From an uncultured Saprospiraceae bacterium (GTDB lineage Bacteria; Bacteroidota; Bacteroidia; Chitinophagales; Saprospiraceae), in NCBI GenBank assembly GCA_938039305.1, contig CALHUZ010000513.1:1-6575 (forward strand): 6,575 nucleotides of DNA, written 5' to 3'. Shown here one piece after another: positions 6,401-6,575 of this stretch. A program made the position numbers and the translations under genes. The notes beneath the pieces are model-generated. The model was not told where the DNA came from, did no database searches, and saw only the letters and a list, made by a program, of their open reading frames with translations. Every line of letters begins with the position of its first letter. Positions within the stretch are counted from its first letter, which is position 1.

Positions 6401-6575
6401 AGCGCTGAGTCATCCCGCCAGACACAGGTATCGTATACAACTCCGTTGGCCCTTCATAACTCGCCGAAAACAGAATGGCCGATCCATCAGGTGAAAAGAT
6501 AGGATAGCTTTCATCTTCTGCATGAGTGGTTAATCTCTGCGCCAATCCGCCAGAAAGCGAGACGGTCCATATATC
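3405..6575 (-). CDS. Tricorn-like S41 serine peptidase with beta-propellers and PDZ domain, 5'-partial
   Basis: About 1056 residues are visible and the frame runs off the right edge. The TTG at 6545 is an internal Leu, not a start: the ten codons before it read DIWTVSLSGG and continue the propeller pattern. Numbering here counts from that TTG. The N-terminal half is a TolB/PD40-type beta-propeller with repeated SPDG-like motifs (18, 263, 350, 391, 436). A Lys/Asp/Glu-rich linker follows (about 489-527), then another propeller part ending near 640. A tricorn C1 helical region (about 648-712) carries H708. A PDZ domain (about 720-815) and the S41 core (about 840-1000) follow, with DVRYNFGG (876-882), nucleophile S930-D931 in NENTYSDGE, and E987 in IEGHGFVPDIE. 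These match H746, S965-D966 and E1023 of Thermoplasma tricorn. The Ser of the tricorn tetrad (S745) is replaced by L707. It probably degrades oligopeptides in the periplasm or at the envelope; the signal peptide would lie outside the window. It reads towards hipB with a 221-bp gap, and no clear terminator is seen. Confidence 0.92.
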   Translation of the reverse strand, partial: DIWTVSLSGGLAQRLTTHAEDESYPIFSPDGSAILFSASYEGPTELYTIPVSGGMTQRWTYERDASLANAWTADNHIVYATRAYNKKPDNRLVKINVDTKVRTFIPLDQASEASFSNDGRTVYFVRPAYHRNVTKRYKGGTARQIWKFTEGSAEAIKLTTDYTGGSHHPMLHEGRVYFISDRDGTMNIWSMDTNGGDVRQQTEHADFDVRYANVTGGVSDGVIVYQMGADLWRYDISRDASSKIDITLATDLAQLSEKWEENPSRYITSVNASPDGDKIAITARGRVFVAPVKSGRTISFTSKNDVRYRDARFSHDGKRVIALSDESGEFEFISMPGDGLGDHQTITSDGSLLRYEGLPSPDGNMIAYDDLESNMYILDISTGVSTKISKNQERIQDFSWSPDSKWLAYVQAAPNTMAQIIIYNVDDGSSFDLTTDRANSFNPRWSPDGKFIYFISDRSFTSLVGSPWGTRQPEPYFDASEKIYHIALQKNERSPFRPSDELENADEKEDEKKSDEKNTETDKKTDTKDADKSDDSGVKVVIDKDGIQQRIEAVPVKAGNYVGLSVNSKALYMISGETGVDAKRHLYVVKIGNEKVEAKMMVAGIRSYSMTDDGKKLLIRKGSSYYMATAGTGKIGDLSGSKIDLSGWKFSIDPKKDWKQIFTDAWRMERDYFYDKNMHGVDWQGMHDKYLPLVDRITTRNELSDLIGRFVGELSALHTSVRGGDVRSDNKNIIVANLGGLFSRDEAMGGFKIDYIYKTDPDYPEQKSPLDDPFLDIRVGDVITHVNGISSLSATDIGELIRNEAGKQVRLSLKRLSTTYEAIVTPVGSDYNLRYSDWEYGNRLYVDQQSNEDIGYFHLRAMGRNDISQFYREFYPVFNRRGLIVDVRYNFGGNIDSFILEKLLRKAWMYWKSRSGEPYWNMPYSFRGHMVVLVNENTYSDGEAFADGFRRLGMGVTIGTRTWGGEIWLNSANRLSDNGLARAPMNGVYAEGEWLIEGHGFVPDIELDNLPHATFNGQDAQLDKAIEHLQMLIKEDPRDVPAPPAYPDKSFKNNKK

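Noticed and set aside
6543..6545. TTG as the start codon of the tricorn-like gene
   Set aside because: The frame stays open to the window edge, and the preceding codons (DIWTVSLSGG) fit the beta-propeller repeat pattern. The TTG is an internal Leu and the gene is 5'-partial.

Overview
The window looks like chromosomal DNA from a member of the Bacteroidota, probably an environmental Saprospiria- or Cytophagia-like bacterium. This is inferred from protein style: an exported Cys-type sulfatase with a relaxed lipobox, a very large exported-type tricorn-like peptidase with a Lys/Asp/Glu-rich linker, start codons without clear Shine-Dalgarno sequences, and a TAnnTTTG-like promoter box. No rRNA or other taxonomic marker is present, so the placement is tentative.

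Layout, left to right. A formylglycine-type sulfatase (52-1476, +) with a probable lipoprotein signal converges, across a 43-bp gap, on a hipBA toxin-antitoxin operon on the minus strand: hipA kinase toxin 1520-2824 and hipB antitoxin/repressor 2824-3183, joined by a one-base TAATG overlap. Upstream of hipB is a 221-bp AT-rich control region (3184-3404). Beyond it, also on the minus strand, lies a tricorn-like S41 peptidase (3405-6575). Its reading frame runs off the right edge of the window, so its N-terminus is missing.

The most interesting part is the hipB upstream region. It holds four 18-bp sites of the form TGnATGA-N4-TCAnnCA, with centres 41, 53 and 41 bp apart. That spacing is mirror-symmetric and close to whole helical turns (about 4, 5 and 4). 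The third site is perfect and sits at the core of a 32-bp palindrome with 14-bp arms. The first overlaps the hipB start codon and the second overlaps a candidate -7 promoter box. E. coli hipBA also has four operators of 18-bp form, but with an unrelated sequence, so this looks like a convergent or diverged version of the same autoregulatory design. HipB ends in a C-terminal Trp, as E. coli HipB does.

Between the operators and the tricorn stop codon is a degenerate array of nine 7-bp purine-rich units (3338-3400). None of the listed genes explains it.

How the genes relate: hipB and hipA form one functional unit (repressor/antitoxin plus kinase toxin). The sulfatase and the tricorn-like peptidase are probably independent envelope or periplasmic catabolic enzymes. 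Nothing in the sequence ties them to hipBA, which looks like an accessory cassette sitting between them.
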